NCBI RefSeq assembly: GCF_026151655.1
Contig: NZ_JAMQPN010000011.1
Span: 62,001-126,000 of the forward strand
Length of the DNA: 64,000 nucleotides
Reading direction: 5' to 3'
Origin: Leptospira soteropolitanensis
GTDB taxonomy: Bacteria > Spirochaetota > Leptospiria > Leptospirales > Leptospiraceae
In this document: one piece after another, positions 45,393 through 56,024 of the stretch
How the letters are laid out: each line of letters begins with the position of its first letter
Position numbering within the stretch: the first letter of the stretch is position 1
Position numbers and translations under genes: made by a program
Notes under the pieces: generated by a model
Told to the model about the DNA's origin: nothing
Database searches by the model: none
The model's input: only the letters and a program-made list of their open reading frames with translations

Positions 45393-46625
45393 CTACAATA
45401 ACATGCCGGCCGCTACTGTTTGGTTAGTACCTTCGTCCACTAAAATGAAACTTCCGGTTCCCCTAATTTTGGAATAAGGGTCATAGGCCACGGGTTTAGC
45501 TGTTCGGATGGTCACTTTTCCAATTTCATTTAAGGCTAGGCTATCTTGTATTTTCTTTTCATGTGTACTTGTTTCCACTCGGTATTCCAAAGAACGAATG
45601 GATGCTTTGACAGCATTGGTCGTTTGGCGGAGTAAATACTTCGAACCTGGAGTCATTGCCTTTTGGTCCATCCAACAAATATGAGCTTCTAAATCTTGGG
45701 AACTGGTCGGCTCCTTGCCACTGACTACTAACATGTCCCCACGACTCACATCAATTTCATCCTCCAAGCGAATGGTTACTGACATCGGTGCGTAAGCTGT
45801 TTGGATTGAACCAGCATAAGTATCAATTGCTTTGATTTTTGAATTTAGGCCACTGGGTAAAACTGTTATAGAATCACCTACGGTGAAATGGCCGCTACGA
45901 ATTTGTCCCGCATAACCTCTGTAATCATGGTATTCTGCCGTTTGAGGACGAATTACATTTTGCACAGGAAATCTTGGGGCAGGTGATTCTTCTTCTGTAT
46001 GAATTTCAATTTCTTCTAAAAATCCAAGGAGCGAATTACCTTTCCACCAAGGCATAGAGGTTGATAGATCTACGACGTTGTCTCCATTCAGTGCTGAAAT
46101 GGGAAGGAAGTGAATGGATTTTAAATCTAAGTCCTTGGCAAATTCTAAATATTGTTTTTGGATATTTAAAAACACATCTTCAGAAAAATCGACTAAGTCC
46201 ATTTTATTGACACAAACTACGACATAAGGAATTCGAAGGAGAGATACAATATAGGAGTGGCGGTATGTTTGTTCGATGACTCCTTTTCTAGCATCAATTA
46301 AAATGATCGCAAGATCAGAGTTAGAAGCACCAGTCACCATATTTCTTGTGTATTGGACGTGCCCCGGTGCATCGGCTATAATAAACTTTCTTTTCGGTGT
46401 TGAAAAATATTTGTAAGCAACATCGATGGTGATCCCTTGTTCTCTTTCTGCTTTTAACCCATCCGTGAGAAGGGCTAGGTTGATTTGACCATTGACCTGT
46501 CCTGCTTTTTCGATAGCTTCTAGTTGGTCTTGGAAAATGGATTTACTATCATATAACAATCTTCCAATGAGCGTTGATTTTCCATCATCCACACTACCTG
46601 CTGTGATAAAACGTAAAATATCCAT
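45393..46625 (-). CDS. cysN: sulfate adenylyltransferase subunit 1 (GTPase)
   Basis: 410 aa GTPase subunit that couples GTP hydrolysis to APS formation. It carries G1 GSVDDGKSTLIGRLL, G3 DAPGHVQYTRNM and G4 VNKMD, then two beta-barrel domains as in EF-Tu. No APS kinase (CysC) domain is fused at the C-terminus. The start overlaps the cysD stop (TAATG). Confidence 0.95.
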   Translation of the reverse strand: MDILRFITAGSVDDGKSTLIGRLLYDSKSIFQDQLEAIEKAGQVNGQINLALLTDGLKAEREQGITIDVAYKYFSTPKRKFIIADAPGHVQYTRNMVTGASNSDLAIILIDARKGVIEQTYRHSYIVSLLRIPYVVVCVNKMDLVDFSEDVFLNIQKQYLEFAKDLDLKSIHFLPISALNGDNVVDLSTSMPWWKGNSLLGFLEEIEIHTEEESPAPRFPVQNVIRPQTAEYHDYRGYAGQIRSGHFTVGDSITVLPSGLNSKIKAIDTYAGSIQTAYAPMSVTIRLEDEIDVSRGDMLVVSGKEPTSSQDLEAHICWMDQKAMTPGSKYLLRQTTNAVKASIRSLEYRVETSTHEKKIQDSLALNEIGKVTIRTAKPVAYDPYSKIRGTGSFILVDEGTNQTVAAGMLL

Positions 46626-47533
46626 TAAAAGTATCCGCCTTTTTTTCTATCTTCCATTGCTGCTTCGGAACGTTTGTCATCCAATCGAGATCCTCTTTCT
46701 GTCGTTCTCGAAATTTGAATTTCACGAATGATATCATCAATTGTATTGGCTTCTGATTCTACGGCCGCCGTACAAGTCATATCTCCCACAGTTCGGAAAC
46801 GAACGGTTCTTGTTTCTACTTTGTCTGTATTGTCTAAGGAGATGAACTTTGATACTGGAAATACTAAGTCTTCTCGCCATACTATTTCTCTCCTGTGAGA
46901 AAAATATAAAGAAGGGAGTTCAATATTTTCTTTTCGAATGTATTCCCAAACATCAAGTTCGGTCCAATTGCTAATTGGGAACACTCGAACGTTTTCTCCA
47001 ATATGGATTTTCCCATTATAAATATTCCAAAGTTCTGGGCGTTGGAGTTTTGGGTCCCAAGATCCAAACTCATCTCTTACAGAAAAAATTCTTTCTTTAG
47101 CACGGGCTTTTTCCTCATCCCGACGAGCCCCACCAATACAAGCATCAAACTTAAACTCTGCAATCGTATCGAGTAGTGTCACTGCTTGGATGGCATTACG
47201 ACTAGGAAACTTTCCTTTTTCTTCGACAGCTTTTCCTTGGTCGATGGAATCTTGCACATAACGAACAATCAGTTTTTCACCAGTTTTTTCTGCTAAATCA
47301 TCTCTGAATTTAAGCGCCTCATCAAAGTTATGCCCTGTGTCGATGTGAACCAGAGGAAAAGGAAATTTTCCAGGTCGAAAGGCTTTTAATGCTAAATGCA
47401 CTAAACAAATGGAATCCTTTCCTCCTGAAAACAGAAGGGCAGGTCTTTCGAATTGTGCTGCTACTTCTCTTAAAATATAAATGGCTTCCGATTCTAGTTG
47501 GTCTAGATGGGAAAGTCGATGCAAATCGGTCAT
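46625..47533 (-). CDS. cysD: sulfate adenylyltransferase subunit 2
   Basis: 302 aa PP-loop ATP pyrophosphatase subunit making APS from ATP and sulfate. The PP-loop is LLFSGGKDSICLVHLAL, and the family's C-terminal end RSEAAMEDRKKGGYF is intact. The ATG at 47533 has AAAGGA about 10 bases upstream and clears cysH by 7 bp; an in-frame ATG at 47569 would overlap cysH by 29 bp and seems less likely. Confidence 0.95.
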   Translation of the reverse strand: MTDLHRLSHLDQLESEAIYILREVAAQFERPALLFSGGKDSICLVHLALKAFRPGKFPFPLVHIDTGHNFDEALKFRDDLAEKTGEKLIVRYVQDSIDQGKAVEEKGKFPSRNAIQAVTLLDTIAEFKFDACIGGARRDEEKARAKERIFSVRDEFGSWDPKLQRPELWNIYNGKIHIGENVRVFPISNWTELDVWEYIRKENIELPSLYFSHRREIVWREDLVFPVSKFISLDNTDKVETRTVRFRTVGDMTCTAAVESEANTIDDIIREIQISRTTERGSRLDDKRSEAAMEDRKKGGYF

Positions 47534-47540
47534 ATTGGTA

Positions 47541-48266
47541 TTATCCTTTTTTCGGTGTGAGTTTGCCATCTACCCAGTGTAAACCGCACTCTTTTTTAGA
47601 TTCTTGTTCCCACCACCATCGGCCAGCACGGAAATCTTCTCCCGGTTCAATGGCTCTGGTACAAGGAGCACAACCAATGCTTGGAAAACCTTTGTCGTGT
47701 AAGATATTGTATGGTACATTATGTTCTCTGATATACTTCCAAGTATCTTCAAAGGACCATAAAAGTAGTGGTTGGTATTTGATTAAATTTCTTTGGGGAT
47801 CTGATTCGAAAATTGACATTTCGGTTCTAAATCCTGATTGGTCTTTTCGTAGACCTGTCACCCAAACTTCTGCGCCTTTTAAAATAGCATCAAGAGGAAC
47901 AAGTTTTCGGATACGACAACATTCCTTTCTTAAATCTTGGGAATCATAAAAGGCATTGGGACCATTCTGTTCCACAAAGTTTTGGATTTCTTTTTCATTT
48001 GGATAAAAGGCTTCAATTTTTGCCCCATAACGAACGTTTGTTTTTTGCCAAACATCATAAGTTTCTTGGAAGAGGCGCCCCGTGTCCAATGTCGCAATCC
48101 GAATTTCGATTTGGTTTGTTAGAATGGCATGAGTGATGGCTTGGTCTTCCAGGCCAAAACTTGTAGTGAAGACAACTTTTCCAGGAAAATCCAGACTGAG
48201 TTGCCGTAATCCCTGTTCCAGGGAGAGGGTGGTATAGGTTTCTGTCAAAACTTCCAAATTTCCCAT
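47541..48266 (-). CDS. cysH: adenylyl-sulfate (APS) reductase, Fe-S type CysH
   Basis: 241 aa. It reduces activated sulfate to sulfite with thioredoxin. The PP-loop-like start VVFTTSFGLEDQA and the C-terminal catalytic Cys in KKECGLHW are present. Cys pairs CC (KECCRIRKL) and CxxC (GCAPCTRAI) bind the [4Fe-4S] cluster that marks APS rather than PAPS reductases, in keeping with the absence of cysC here. The ATG at 48266 has AGGA 9 bases upstream. Confidence 0.93.
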   Translation of the reverse strand: MGNLEVLTETYTTLSLEQGLRQLSLDFPGKVVFTTSFGLEDQAITHAILTNQIEIRIATLDTGRLFQETYDVWQKTNVRYGAKIEAFYPNEKEIQNFVEQNGPNAFYDSQDLRKECCRIRKLVPLDAILKGAEVWVTGLRKDQSGFRTEMSIFESDPQRNLIKYQPLLLWSFEDTWKYIREHNVPYNILHDKGFPSIGCAPCTRAIEPGEDFRAGRWWWEQESKKECGLHWVDGKLTPKKG

Positions 48267-48320
48267 TTTTTCCAATCCTACCGTCCAATGTTTTGTATAT
48301 TGGACGATTTGTAAACTATA

Positions 48321-48330
48321 TTAGCGGAAA
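48321..48330 (+). promoter_or_regulatory. candidate sulfur-gene motif TTAGCGGAAA upstream of cysH
   Basis: TTAGCGGAAA lies in the short spacer between cysA and cysH, 54 bases before the cysH ATG. Similar decamers lie before sbp (52111-52120), the tauD-like gene (45337-45346) and, more weakly, in the cobA/cysJ spacer. The binding protein is unknown. Confidence 0.35.
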
Positions 48331-48333
48331 ATA

Positions 48334-49398
48334 TTAGATAGAGAAGTCTTCTACGTAAACTTTTGCTTTTTTAATCCTCAAATAGACCGTCTCTCCAGGC
48401 AAAAGGTTCAAAAGACGGTAGGTTTCCTGTTCGAGTACTGATTCGATGAGAGTTCCCGTGTCGACTCGTTTTAGCTCCACCCGCACATTCCTTCCCGTGG
48501 AATGGATGTATTGGATTTCGGCAGCGATCCCTTGGTCAGATTCCCGAACGATTTCCACGTCGTAAGGACGAACATAGGCTACGGCCACCGATTCTTTTAC
48601 ATCTTGGTGTTCTGTGCTATCGAGGGCTAAATTTCCAATTTTTGTTTTTCCTTCTTCGATCCTTCCATGAAAGAGATTCACATCTCCAAGGAAATGAAAC
48701 ACAAAGGGAGACTTGGGTTTGTTGTAGACTTCGTCAGGGCTTCCCACTTGTTCTAATTGGCCATGATTTAAGATAACTACACGGTCACTGACTTCCAATG
48801 CTTCTTCTTGGTCATGAGTGACAAAAACGCTTGTTATGTGAATTTCATCATGGAGACGACGTAACCAGTTTCTTAATTCCTTTCTCACTTTGGCATCAAG
48901 GGCACCGAAAGGTTCATCCAGTAATAAAAATTTTGGTTCGATCGCAAGGGCACGGGCTAGGGCCACTCGTTGGCGTTGGCCTCCGGACAATTCGTGAGGG
49001 TAACGGTTATGGAATTTTTCTAATTGGATGAGGGTGAGGAGTTTCGAAACTTTTTCCTGAATTTCTTTTTTAGAAGGTCGCAGATTTTTTGGTCTCACTT
49101 CTAATCCAAAGGCTATGTTTTCCGCAATGGTCATGTGGCGAAAGAGAGCATAATGTTGGAAAACAAATCCCACTTCGCCATTTTGGATTTTGGATGTGGA
49201 AAGGTTTTCGCCTACAAACTCCACCTTTCCAGAAGATGGTTCTTCGAGACCTGCGATGATCCGAAGTAAGGTGGTTTTTCCAGATCCAGAGGGTCCAAGG
49301 AGGGCTACGAGTTCTCCGTCAGGGATCGTAAGGTTTACATCTCTTAGAGCGGTGAACGACCCAAAGGTTTTATTGACATGATTAATTTCAATTGGCAT
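48334..49398 (-). CDS. cysA: sulfate ABC transporter ATP-binding protein
   Basis: 354 aa ATPase of the sulfate/thiosulfate importer. Walker A is [13 protein letters not shown], the signature is [15 protein letters not shown], and Walker B is [12 protein letters not shown]. The C-terminal 110 residues form the regulatory TOBE-like domain of CysA. The start overlaps cysW by 11 bp. Confidence 0.95.
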   Translation of the reverse strand: MPIEINHVNKTFGSFTALRDVNLTIPDGELVALLGPSGSGKTTLLRIIAGLEEPSSGKVEFVGENLSTSKIQNGEVGFVFQHYALFRHMTIAENIAFGLEVRPKNLRPSKKEIQEKVSKLLTLIQLEKFHNRYPHELSGGQRQRVALARALAIEPKFLLLDEPFGALDAKVRKELRNWLRRLHDEIHITSVFVTHDQEEALEVSDRVVILNHGQLEQVGSPDEVYNKPKSPFVFHFLGDVNLFHGRIEEGKTKIGNLALDSTEHQDVKESVAVAYVRPYDVEIVRESDQGIAAEIQYIHSTGRNVRVELKRVDTGTLIESVLEQETYRLLNLLPGETVYLRIKKAKVYVEDFSI

Positions 49399-50203
49399 GG
49401 TTCTTACTCGCAGTTCGTTTTTCCAAAATCAATTTAAAGATCAGTGTGAGAAGAGAGAGAAACACGAGTAAGGTGGCACAGGAAAAGGCACCCACGGAAT
49501 CAAACTCATTGTATAACATTTCAATGTGGAGAGGAAGAGTAGTTGTTTTTCCACGGATATGCCCACTTAAGACAGAAACCGCTCCAAACTCACCCATAGC
49601 CCTTGCATTACAAAGGATGATCCCGTATAACAAACCCCATTTGATATTGGGGAGAATGACTCGTCTGAGGAGTTGGAAAAAACTAGCACCCAGTAACATT
49701 CCTGCTTCCTCTTCTTCTCTTCCTTGGCTTTGCATTAAGGGAACTAGTTCCCGGGCTACAAATGGGAAAGTAATGAATACTGTGGCAAGGATAAGGCCAG
49801 GTGTATTAAAAACTATTTTGATTCCATGTGTGGAAAGAAATTCTCCAAAGTAACCTTGCCTTCCGAATAACAATAAAAAGATGAGCCCCGAAACCACAGG
49901 AGAAACGGCAAAGGGAGAATCAATGATGGTGACTAAAATATTTTTCCCAGGGAATTGAAACCTAGTGATGGTAAAGGCAGCAGTTACACCAAAGATTGTA
50001 TTTAAAATGACAGAGACAACTGATACTTTAACGGTAAGTCCAATCGCATAAAGGGCATATTCGCCGGTAATGGATTCGATATACTTTGTATACCCTTCGG
50101 AAAATGCTTCGGAAAACACAGTGTATATGGGTAATATGAGAATGATCCCTGCAAAACAATAAGCCAAAAACACTAAGAAAATGGGCAAAATTTTGATTTT
50201 CAT
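49388..50203 (-). CDS. cysW: sulfate ABC transporter permease CysW
   Basis: 271 aa inner-membrane permease with about six transmembrane segments. The EAA loop with contact Gly is [25 protein letters not shown]. The ATG at 50203 ([17 protein letters not shown]) overlaps the cysT stop (ATGA); reading further upstream only translates cysT in another frame. It pairs with CysT as the membrane channel. Confidence 0.93.
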   Translation of the reverse strand: MKIKILPIFLVFLAYCFAGIILILPIYTVFSEAFSEGYTKYIESITGEYALYAIGLTVKVSVVSVILNTIFGVTAAFTITRFQFPGKNILVTIIDSPFAVSPVVSGLIFLLLFGRQGYFGEFLSTHGIKIVFNTPGLILATVFITFPFVARELVPLMQSQGREEEEAGMLLGASFFQLLRRVILPNIKWGLLYGIILCNARAMGEFGAVSVLSGHIRGKTTTLPLHIEMLYNEFDSVGAFSCATLLVFLSLLTLIFKLILEKRTASKNHAN

Positions 50204-51027
50204 GATAATTTTTTCGATGCCCGTTCTTGGAGTAAATTGATAAGAAACATAAAAACAAAAGATGTGAGTAACATTACAAGTGCAATGGAAGTTGCTTTTT
50301 CGTATTCGTATTGTTCGAGTTTGGTGACAATGAGAAGGGGAAGAATTTCTGTTTTTCCAGGGATGTTTCCTGAAATAAAAACAACAGACCCGTATTCCCC
50401 GATACTCCGAGCAAAAGCCATTCCTGTTCCTGCAAGAAGGGAAGGCCAAAGTTCGGGAAGTAAAACTTTATAAAAAGTTTGGAAGGGGGTAGCACCAAGA
50501 CAACGGGCACTTTCCTCTAATTCCTTTGGTAATTCTTCAATCACAGGTTGGACAGTTCGTACCACAAATGGAAATCCAATAAAAACAAGAGCGATTACAA
50601 TCCCGATCGGTGTATAGGCAATTTTAATTCCCCACTTGTCAAAAAAAGATCCGATGATTCCATTTTGTGAATAAATAGTCGTGAGAGCAATTCCTGCCAC
50701 AGCAGTCGGTAAGGTAAACGGTAAGTCGATTAAGGTATCTAGCAATTTTTTAAAAGGAAAGTTGTAACGGACTAAAACCCAAGCAAATAAAAATCCAACA
50801 AAGAGATTGATGAGGGCAGAAATAAAACCCACACTGAAACTTAAAAAGAGTGCGGAACGAATTCTTTCATCTGCAAACACTTCTAGAATTCCTGAAACTC
50901 CAATCCCAAGAGAATGGAAAAAAAGTCCTAGAAGCGGAATGACGACAACAGCGGACGAATAAAAAACAGTCAGCCCTAAACTGATTCCAAAATGTAATTT
51001 TTTATACGGCCGTGTTTCTATAAGCAT
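50200..51027 (-). CDS. cysT: sulfate ABC transporter permease CysT (CysU)
   Basis: 275 aa permease with about six transmembrane segments. The family feature is [22 protein letters not shown], and the EAA loop is [28 protein letters not shown]. It starts 3 bp after the sbp stop. Confidence 0.94.
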   Translation of the reverse strand: MLIETRPYKKLHFGISLGLTVFYSSAVVVIPLLGLFFHSLGIGVSGILEVFADERIRSALFLSFSVGFISALINLFVGFLFAWVLVRYNFPFKKLLDTLIDLPFTLPTAVAGIALTTIYSQNGIIGSFFDKWGIKIAYTPIGIVIALVFIGFPFVVRTVQPVIEELPKELEESARCLGATPFQTFYKVLLPELWPSLLAGTGMAFARSIGEYGSVVFISGNIPGKTEILPLLIVTKLEQYEYEKATSIALVMLLTSFVFMFLINLLQERASKKLS

Positions 51028-51030
51028 ATT

Positions 51031-52068
51031 TTACTTAGTTTTGTAGATGGCATCAAAGACACCTGCATCTGCAAAATGTTTTTTCTGTGCAGAATCCCAA
51101 GTTTCCCCTAAATCGGATAGGGAAAATAATTTTATATTGGGAAATTCTTTTGCAGAAGCTTTTGATACTGCGGCATCCGTTGGTCTAAAAAAATGTTTTG
51201 CGATGATGGATTGTCCTTCTTTGCTATAAAGAAACTCTAAATAAGCTGTAGCTTTTTCCAAATTGCCTTTTTCAGTCGCAGTTTTGGTAACAACAGCCAC
51301 GGGAGTTTCCGCTTTAATCGATTCAGATGGATATACTACTTCTAAAGTGTTTTTACCTGACCTTTTTTCTTCATCTAAAGATAGTTTGGCTTCATTTTCC
51401 CAAGTGATGAGTACATCACCAATCCCTCTTTGGACAAAGGTAGTTGTGGATCCGCGAGCTCCTGTATCAAGAACCGATGTATTTTTGAAAAGTGCCTTGA
51501 TAAACTCGGTTGCTTTTTCATCCGATTTGTATTTACGTTTGGCAAATCCATAAGCGGCCAAATAATTCCAACGAGCACCACCGCTGGTTTTTGGGTTAGG
51601 TGTGATGATCGAAACTCCAGGTTTTACGATGTCGTCCCAATCTTTGATTTTTTTTGGATTGGATTTACGTACTAAAAATACGATGGTTGAGTAGTAGGGA
51701 ACACTATTGTTAGGGAGTTTTTTTTGCCAATTCGCATCAATTAACCCTGATTTGGTGGAGATGCTGTCAATATCGTAGGAAAGCGCAAGACTCACAACAT
51801 CAGCATCCAGTCCATCAATGACCGCACGTGCTTGTTTCCCGGATCCGCCGTGGGATTGTTGGATGGCAAAATCGTTTCCTTTTTTGTTTTTCCATTCTTT
51901 TAAGAAAGCTTTATTGATTTCCTCATACAATTCTCTTGTGGGGTCAAAGGACACATGGAGGAAAGTGCCTTCACTTGCGAGTGTGGAGAAACTCATCACA
52001 CCCAAGAAAATGCACAATATGGCAGAAATTTTTGAATTTAGGTTCGAAATACGGGTAAACTTTTTCAT
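51031..52068 (-). CDS. sbp: periplasmic sulfate-binding protein
   Basis: 345 aa substrate-binding protein. A signal peptide (about residues 1-32) precedes the mature part. The family motifs [42 protein letters not shown] and the sulfate-contact region [15 protein letters not shown] are clear. It delivers sulfate to CysTWA and leads the operon. TTGACA and TTAGCGGATA lie about 45-60 bases upstream, but no good -10 was found. Confidence 0.94.
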   Translation of the reverse strand: MKKFTRISNLNSKISAILCIFLGVMSFSTLASEGTFLHVSFDPTRELYEEINKAFLKEWKNKKGNDFAIQQSHGGSGKQARAVIDGLDADVVSLALSYDIDSISTKSGLIDANWQKKLPNNSVPYYSTIVFLVRKSNPKKIKDWDDIVKPGVSIITPNPKTSGGARWNYLAAYGFAKRKYKSDEKATEFIKALFKNTSVLDTGARGSTTTFVQRGIGDVLITWENEAKLSLDEEKRSGKNTLEVVYPSESIKAETPVAVVTKTATEKGNLEKATAYLEFLYSKEGQSIIAKHFFRPTDAAVSKASAKEFPNIKLFSLSDLGETWDSAQKKHFADAGVFDAIYKTK

Positions 52069-52110
52069 TTTTGTGCCCTTTTGTTTAATAAATCAGAATC
52101 ATCCTCCAAT

Positions 52111-52120
52111 TTAGCGGATA
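52111..52120 (+). promoter_or_regulatory. candidate sulfur-gene motif TTAGCGGATA upstream of sbp
   Basis: Ten-base element about 43 bases before the sbp ATG, next to TTGACA on the minus strand (52128-52123). It is nearly the same as the element upstream of cysH. If TTGACA is a -35, a regulator bound here would sit within the promoter. Confidence 0.35.
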
Positions 52121-52247
52121 TTTGTCAAGCGAAATTTATTTCGTAAAACTCTCTGATTTGGCCTTTCCGACATAAACCGGAAAAGGAAGAAGATAATTCT
52201 CTAAAGGTTATCTGGGGAAGTTCGATCCTTAAGGGAGAAGGCACCCT

Positions 52248-53885
52248 ATGAACGTAAAAGCCCCAAACCAAAACGTAATTCCATTCCCGAAAGTTGAAGG
52301 GAAGTCTTCCCTGCCCACCGGTTTCGAAAACCATGCAGCGGCAGTGCGGGAAAGTTTTGGAGAAATTTTGGAACGCGAGTTTCAGGTGCACACCGAAAAA
52401 AAACAAACTGGCTCTGAATACAAAACCATTGGGAGAGAGAAAGAAGAATCTTCCTCTGCAGAAGTATCTTCACATGAAGGGACCACAAAACAAGAATTAA
52501 ATTCTGTATCTGAATCGCAAAATGATAAAACCGTTTCTAAAGAATCTGCTTCTATTGAAGAATCCGAAGAGACTGAGGAAGAAGAAGATTTAGACCGCGA
52601 TGCTTTGGAATATAGCCTTGGACTTGTTGCAACTCATGCAGATTGGGACCGGACTTTAGTTCCTGCCAACCAATTGAATGAGATGACAGTTAAGGAAAAA
52701 ACAGTTTTACTTTCCTTACAGAAATCTGCAGAAAAAACCACATCCTATTCTCCTAAAGAGGGAACCGCTTTTATTGATGAAGCAAAAAAACTTGCAATGA
52801 GCTTTTTTCAAACAGAAAAAGGATCCAAACCAAACGAACCAAATTCCATTAAATCACAAATTAATTTGGAAAAAGATTCTAATTTAGTTCTCTTTCCTAA
52901 AGCGGAAAAAAAATCCTTAGAAAATAAAAAGACAAACGAAAAGTTAGAATCTGTAGGTGTGAAAAAAGAATCCATTCATACCGGTTCCGTTGTTTCTGAT
53001 TTTGTTTTTGCCAAAGGGAAAGAAGTAAAAGTCGAAGGAAAAGAAATTCTGACGGAACATTCTGTTCGTAAAGTTGACGGAAAAATAAAAACAAACAAAC
53101 AAACTAAAAACGGATCTGAAACTGGAGAGATTTCCTCCGAACAAGAAAAGTCGAGCCAAACAGTAAACTCAGATAAAATGATTCGTTCTCTTGGTGTCAA
53201 AGATAAAGAGTTTCAAAAACAAGATTCTAAAGTACACACTCCTTCTGAAAAACAAAAACAGACAGAAGCTTCGTTTATTCCTAATATTCAAAATTCCTCA
53301 TCCTCTAAATCGGGAGAAGAGGGTGGCCGTTCTTTTGAAGAACGTGGCTCTAAACAAGGTTTTTCATTGAGTTCTTTCGAATCTAAATCAATGCAAAAAA
53401 CAGAAGACATTCGTTCTTTAGAAAAACAGGCAAAACCTAAAGAAACAAACCTCAAACAAAACATTGATGAACTTATCAAACAAGCTCGGTTTGATATTGT
53501 TCAAAATGGTAAGTCAAGTGCCGAAATCATCATGAATCCAAAAGAGTATGGTCGGCTTACCTTGAAAGTCACTGTAGATGGGGATAAAGTGGAAGGCAGA
53601 ATCCTTGTGGAATCGGAAGAACTTCAGAAGTCTCTTCAAAACGAAATCCAAACTATTAAAGAAAACTTAAAAGAATCTGGTCTCGACTTACAGGCGCTCA
53701 TCGTTGATTTATGGGATGATGGAAGTGGCCTTACTGATCGAAGAGAACAAAATGAACTCTACCAAACAATGGTGGATGCTGCCAAGTTCCGTAATACTGA
53801 AAACAATTTAGGTTTAGATGAATCTTTAGACTTACTAAATTCACCTGTTTTTGAAGAAACGAAAGCATATGAGTTTTTTGCATAA
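52248..53885 (+). CDS. fliK: flagellar hook-length control protein
   Basis: 545 aa. Long, low-complexity middle rich in Lys, Glu, Ser and Gln, as expected for the ruler part of FliK. The C-terminal Flg_hook domain (AEIIMNPKEYGRLTLKVTVDGDKVEGRILVESEEL, about 420-500) switches the export gate's specificity. The ATG follows AAGGGAGAAGG. It is the first of three flagellar hook genes. Confidence 0.9.
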   Translation: MNVKAPNQNVIPFPKVEGKSSLPTGFENHAAAVRESFGEILEREFQVHTEKKQTGSEYKTIGREKEESSSAEVSSHEGTTKQELNSVSESQNDKTVSKESASIEESEETEEEEDLDRDALEYSLGLVATHADWDRTLVPANQLNEMTVKEKTVLLSLQKSAEKTTSYSPKEGTAFIDEAKKLAMSFFQTEKGSKPNEPNSIKSQINLEKDSNLVLFPKAEKKSLENKKTNEKLESVGVKKESIHTGSVVSDFVFAKGKEVKVEGKEILTEHSVRKVDGKIKTNKQTKNGSETGEISSEQEKSSQTVNSDKMIRSLGVKDKEFQKQDSKVHTPSEKQKQTEASFIPNIQNSSSSKSGEEGGRSFEERGSKQGFSLSSFESKSMQKTEDIRSLEKQAKPKETNLKQNIDELIKQARFDIVQNGKSSAEIIMNPKEYGRLTLKVTVDGDKVEGRILVESEELQKSLQNEIQTIKENLKESGLDLQALIVDLWDDGSGLTDRREQNELYQTMVDAAKFRNTENNLGLDESLDLLNSPVFEETKAYEFFA

Positions 53886-53918
53886 ATCATTAGGAAATAT
53901 AGAAAAATAGAGGACCCC

Positions 53919-54494
53919 ATGCCAGACGGAATGCAAGATATATCTACACAAAATTCAGCTAGAACCAAATACTTTGAAGGTGATAGAACCTTTAATATTC
54001 GTAAACATTTGGATCAGTTAGAAAAAGAAGAAACTAGTGGGCTTAAAGGAATCGAAATTCGTGAGAAACAAAAGGAACTAGGAAAGGATGATTTTTTAAA
54101 ACTCCTTCTCACGCAACTTTCTCACCAAGACCCAACAAACCCAGTGCAAGATAAAGACTTTATCGCACAAATGGCGCAGTTTTCATCTCTCGAACAGATG
54201 AAAAATATTTCTTCTGGGATTGCCAGAATGGAATCTAAACAAAGTTATTCGGTAGTTGGAAAAATTGTTTCGGGACCAGACTTAGTTACTGGTGAAGATG
54301 TGACAGGACTTGCGGGTGCCATCATGTTTGACAATGAAGGGAAAACTTATGTGCGTGTGAATGGAAGAATGCTTGATGTTGCAAAAATCAATTTGATTTC
54401 TGATCCATCACTACTCAAAGCAGAACCAGAATTCCAACGTCATACTGAAGTTCCGAATAATACATTAAAAAAACAAGAAGCTTATCAGGATTAA
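53919..54494 (+). CDS. flgD: flagellar hook-capping protein
   Basis: 191 aa scaffold that caps the growing hook. The N-terminal FlgD motif [38 protein letters not shown] is clear. The C-terminal part is short, as in other spirochaetes. AGAGGA precedes the ATG. It lies between fliK and flgE. Confidence 0.94.
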   Translation: MPDGMQDISTQNSARTKYFEGDRTFNIRKHLDQLEKEETSGLKGIEIREKQKELGKDDFLKLLLTQLSHQDPTNPVQDKDFIAQMAQFSSLEQMKNISSGIARMESKQSYSVVGKIVSGPDLVTGEDVTGLAGAIMFDNEGKTYVRVNGRMLDVAKINLISDPSLLKAEPEFQRHTEVPNNTLKKQEAYQD

Positions 54495-54532
54495 TCAAAA
54501 ATGGTCGATAGAAAAAGAGAGGATATAACGTT

Positions 54533-55927
54533 ATGATGAGATCACTTTACTCCGGAGTTTCCGGATTGAAAAACCACCAAGTAAGAATGGATGTTATTGG
54601 TAACAACATCTCCAACGTGAACACACACGGTTTTAAAACGGAGCGAGTTACCTTCCAAGATATGATCTCGCAAGAGTTACAAGGTGCGTCAGAACCAAAC
54701 GAAAGGATCGGGGGAACAAACCCGAAACAAGTCGGTCTTGGTTCCCTCATCGCTGCTATCGATAAAATTATGACCCAAGGTGCTTTGCAAACTACAGGAA
54801 AAAATACTGATGTTGCCGTCTCTGGTGAAGGTTTCTTTGTTGTGAAAGACGGAGACAAACAATTTTATACTCGTGCCGGTGCTTTCAACGTAGATAAAAA
54901 CGGATTTTATGTAAACCCTGCCAACGGATTAAAAGTACAAGGTTGGAATTCTCGTTTGGATGATAGTGGAAATAAATACATCAACTCCGCCGGATCTTTG
55001 GAAGACATCATGATTCCTCTTTACTCCAAAGAACCTGCTCGTGCGACTCAAAACGTAGACTTTCAATCCAACCTTAATGCAAGTGTTGCGGCAGTTCCCT
55101 CTGATGCAACAGAAGAAGACATCCAACGTTATATCAATGATCCAGATCCTCGTCAAAGAAGAGGCCATGTAACATCCATTAATGTATATGATGAACTCGG
55201 AAACACTCGCCAAATGGGTGTTGAGTTTTACAAAATGAGAGAGAACGTATGGAAAATGCGTTTCAAATTGGAAGACGCAAGCCAAGTTTCTGTGGATGTC
55301 AGCGGAACAGGTGGAGAAAACACACAAGTTTCTGGAAACCAAGAGCTCGAAGTATCCTTTACTCCCGATGGAAAAATCATTTCTGTTTCTGATGGAGTGG
55401 ACTCGCAAACCACAGGAAAACTCAAAGCAGATATTTCTTTTCGCATTCCCGGAAACCCAACGGCACAAAAATTCAGTTTGAATTTGGGAGAAGCAGGTCT
55501 TGTGGGTGGAATCACTCAGTTCTCTTCTGATTTTACAACCAAGGCTGTGAAACAAGACGGATACCCAATGGGATATATGGAATCTTTTTCCATCGATAAC
55601 ACAGGAACTGTGACGGGAGTATTTTCCAATGGAGTGCGCCAACCACTCGCAAGGATCGCTCTTGCCAACTTTACAAACCCTGCCGGTCTCAATAAAGAAG
55701 GGGATACAATGTATAGTTACTCTCTGAACTCTGGGGATGCAAACATTGGGGAAGCAGGAAGCCAAGGTCGCGGAAAAATCAATGCGGGACTCCTTGAGAT
55801 GTCAAACGTGGACCTTTCTGACCAGTTTACGGATATGATCGTAACCCAAAGGGGATTCCAAGCCAACTCCCGAACCATTGTGACATCTGACCAGATGATC
55901 CAGGAAGTTCTAGGTCTCAAACGATAA
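54533..55927 (+). CDS. flgE: flagellar hook protein
   Basis: 464 aa hook subunit for the periplasmic flagellum. The N-terminal rod motif [32 protein letters not shown] and the C-terminal [28 protein letters not shown] form the D0/D1 core. The whole protein has no Cys. At the place where other spirochaete FlgE proteins carry the Cys used for lysinoalanine cross-links, this one has Ser179 (FQSNL), 13 residues after Lys166. A strong terminator follows. Confidence 0.95.
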   Translation: MMRSLYSGVSGLKNHQVRMDVIGNNISNVNTHGFKTERVTFQDMISQELQGASEPNERIGGTNPKQVGLGSLIAAIDKIMTQGALQTTGKNTDVAVSGEGFFVVKDGDKQFYTRAGAFNVDKNGFYVNPANGLKVQGWNSRLDDSGNKYINSAGSLEDIMIPLYSKEPARATQNVDFQSNLNASVAAVPSDATEEDIQRYINDPDPRQRRGHVTSINVYDELGNTRQMGVEFYKMRENVWKMRFKLEDASQVSVDVSGTGGENTQVSGNQELEVSFTPDGKIISVSDGVDSQTTGKLKADISFRIPGNPTAQKFSLNLGEAGLVGGITQFSSDFTTKAVKQDGYPMGYMESFSIDNTGTVTGVFSNGVRQPLARIALANFTNPAGLNKEGDTMYSYSLNSGDANIGEAGSQGRGKINAGLLEMSNVDLSDQFTDMIVTQRGFQANSRTIVTSDQMIQEVLGLKR

Positions 55928-55939
55928 GAATGGATTCCT

Positions 55940-55961
55940 AACGGGGGAAACCCCGTTTTTT
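55940..55961 (+). terminator. rho-independent terminator after flgE
   Basis: Stem AACGGGG/CCCCGTT with a GAAA loop and six T residues (55956-55961), 13 bases after the flgE stop. It ends the fliK-flgD-flgE unit. Confidence 0.92.
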
Positions 55962-56024
55962 CCTTGAGTTCTGCAAAATTCTAAGAAAAATAGGTCAAAC
56001 CAAACTTTTTAGAATTAACGAAAC

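Noticed and set aside
49388..50449. Longer CysW with an extra N-terminal 82 residues
   Set aside because: The extra part is cysT read in another frame. The ATG at 50203 overlaps the cysT stop by ATGA and begins at the first membrane segment.
54929..55765. Long minus-strand open frame inside flgE
   Set aside because: It is fully contained in the well-supported flgE gene and its product has no recognisable features.
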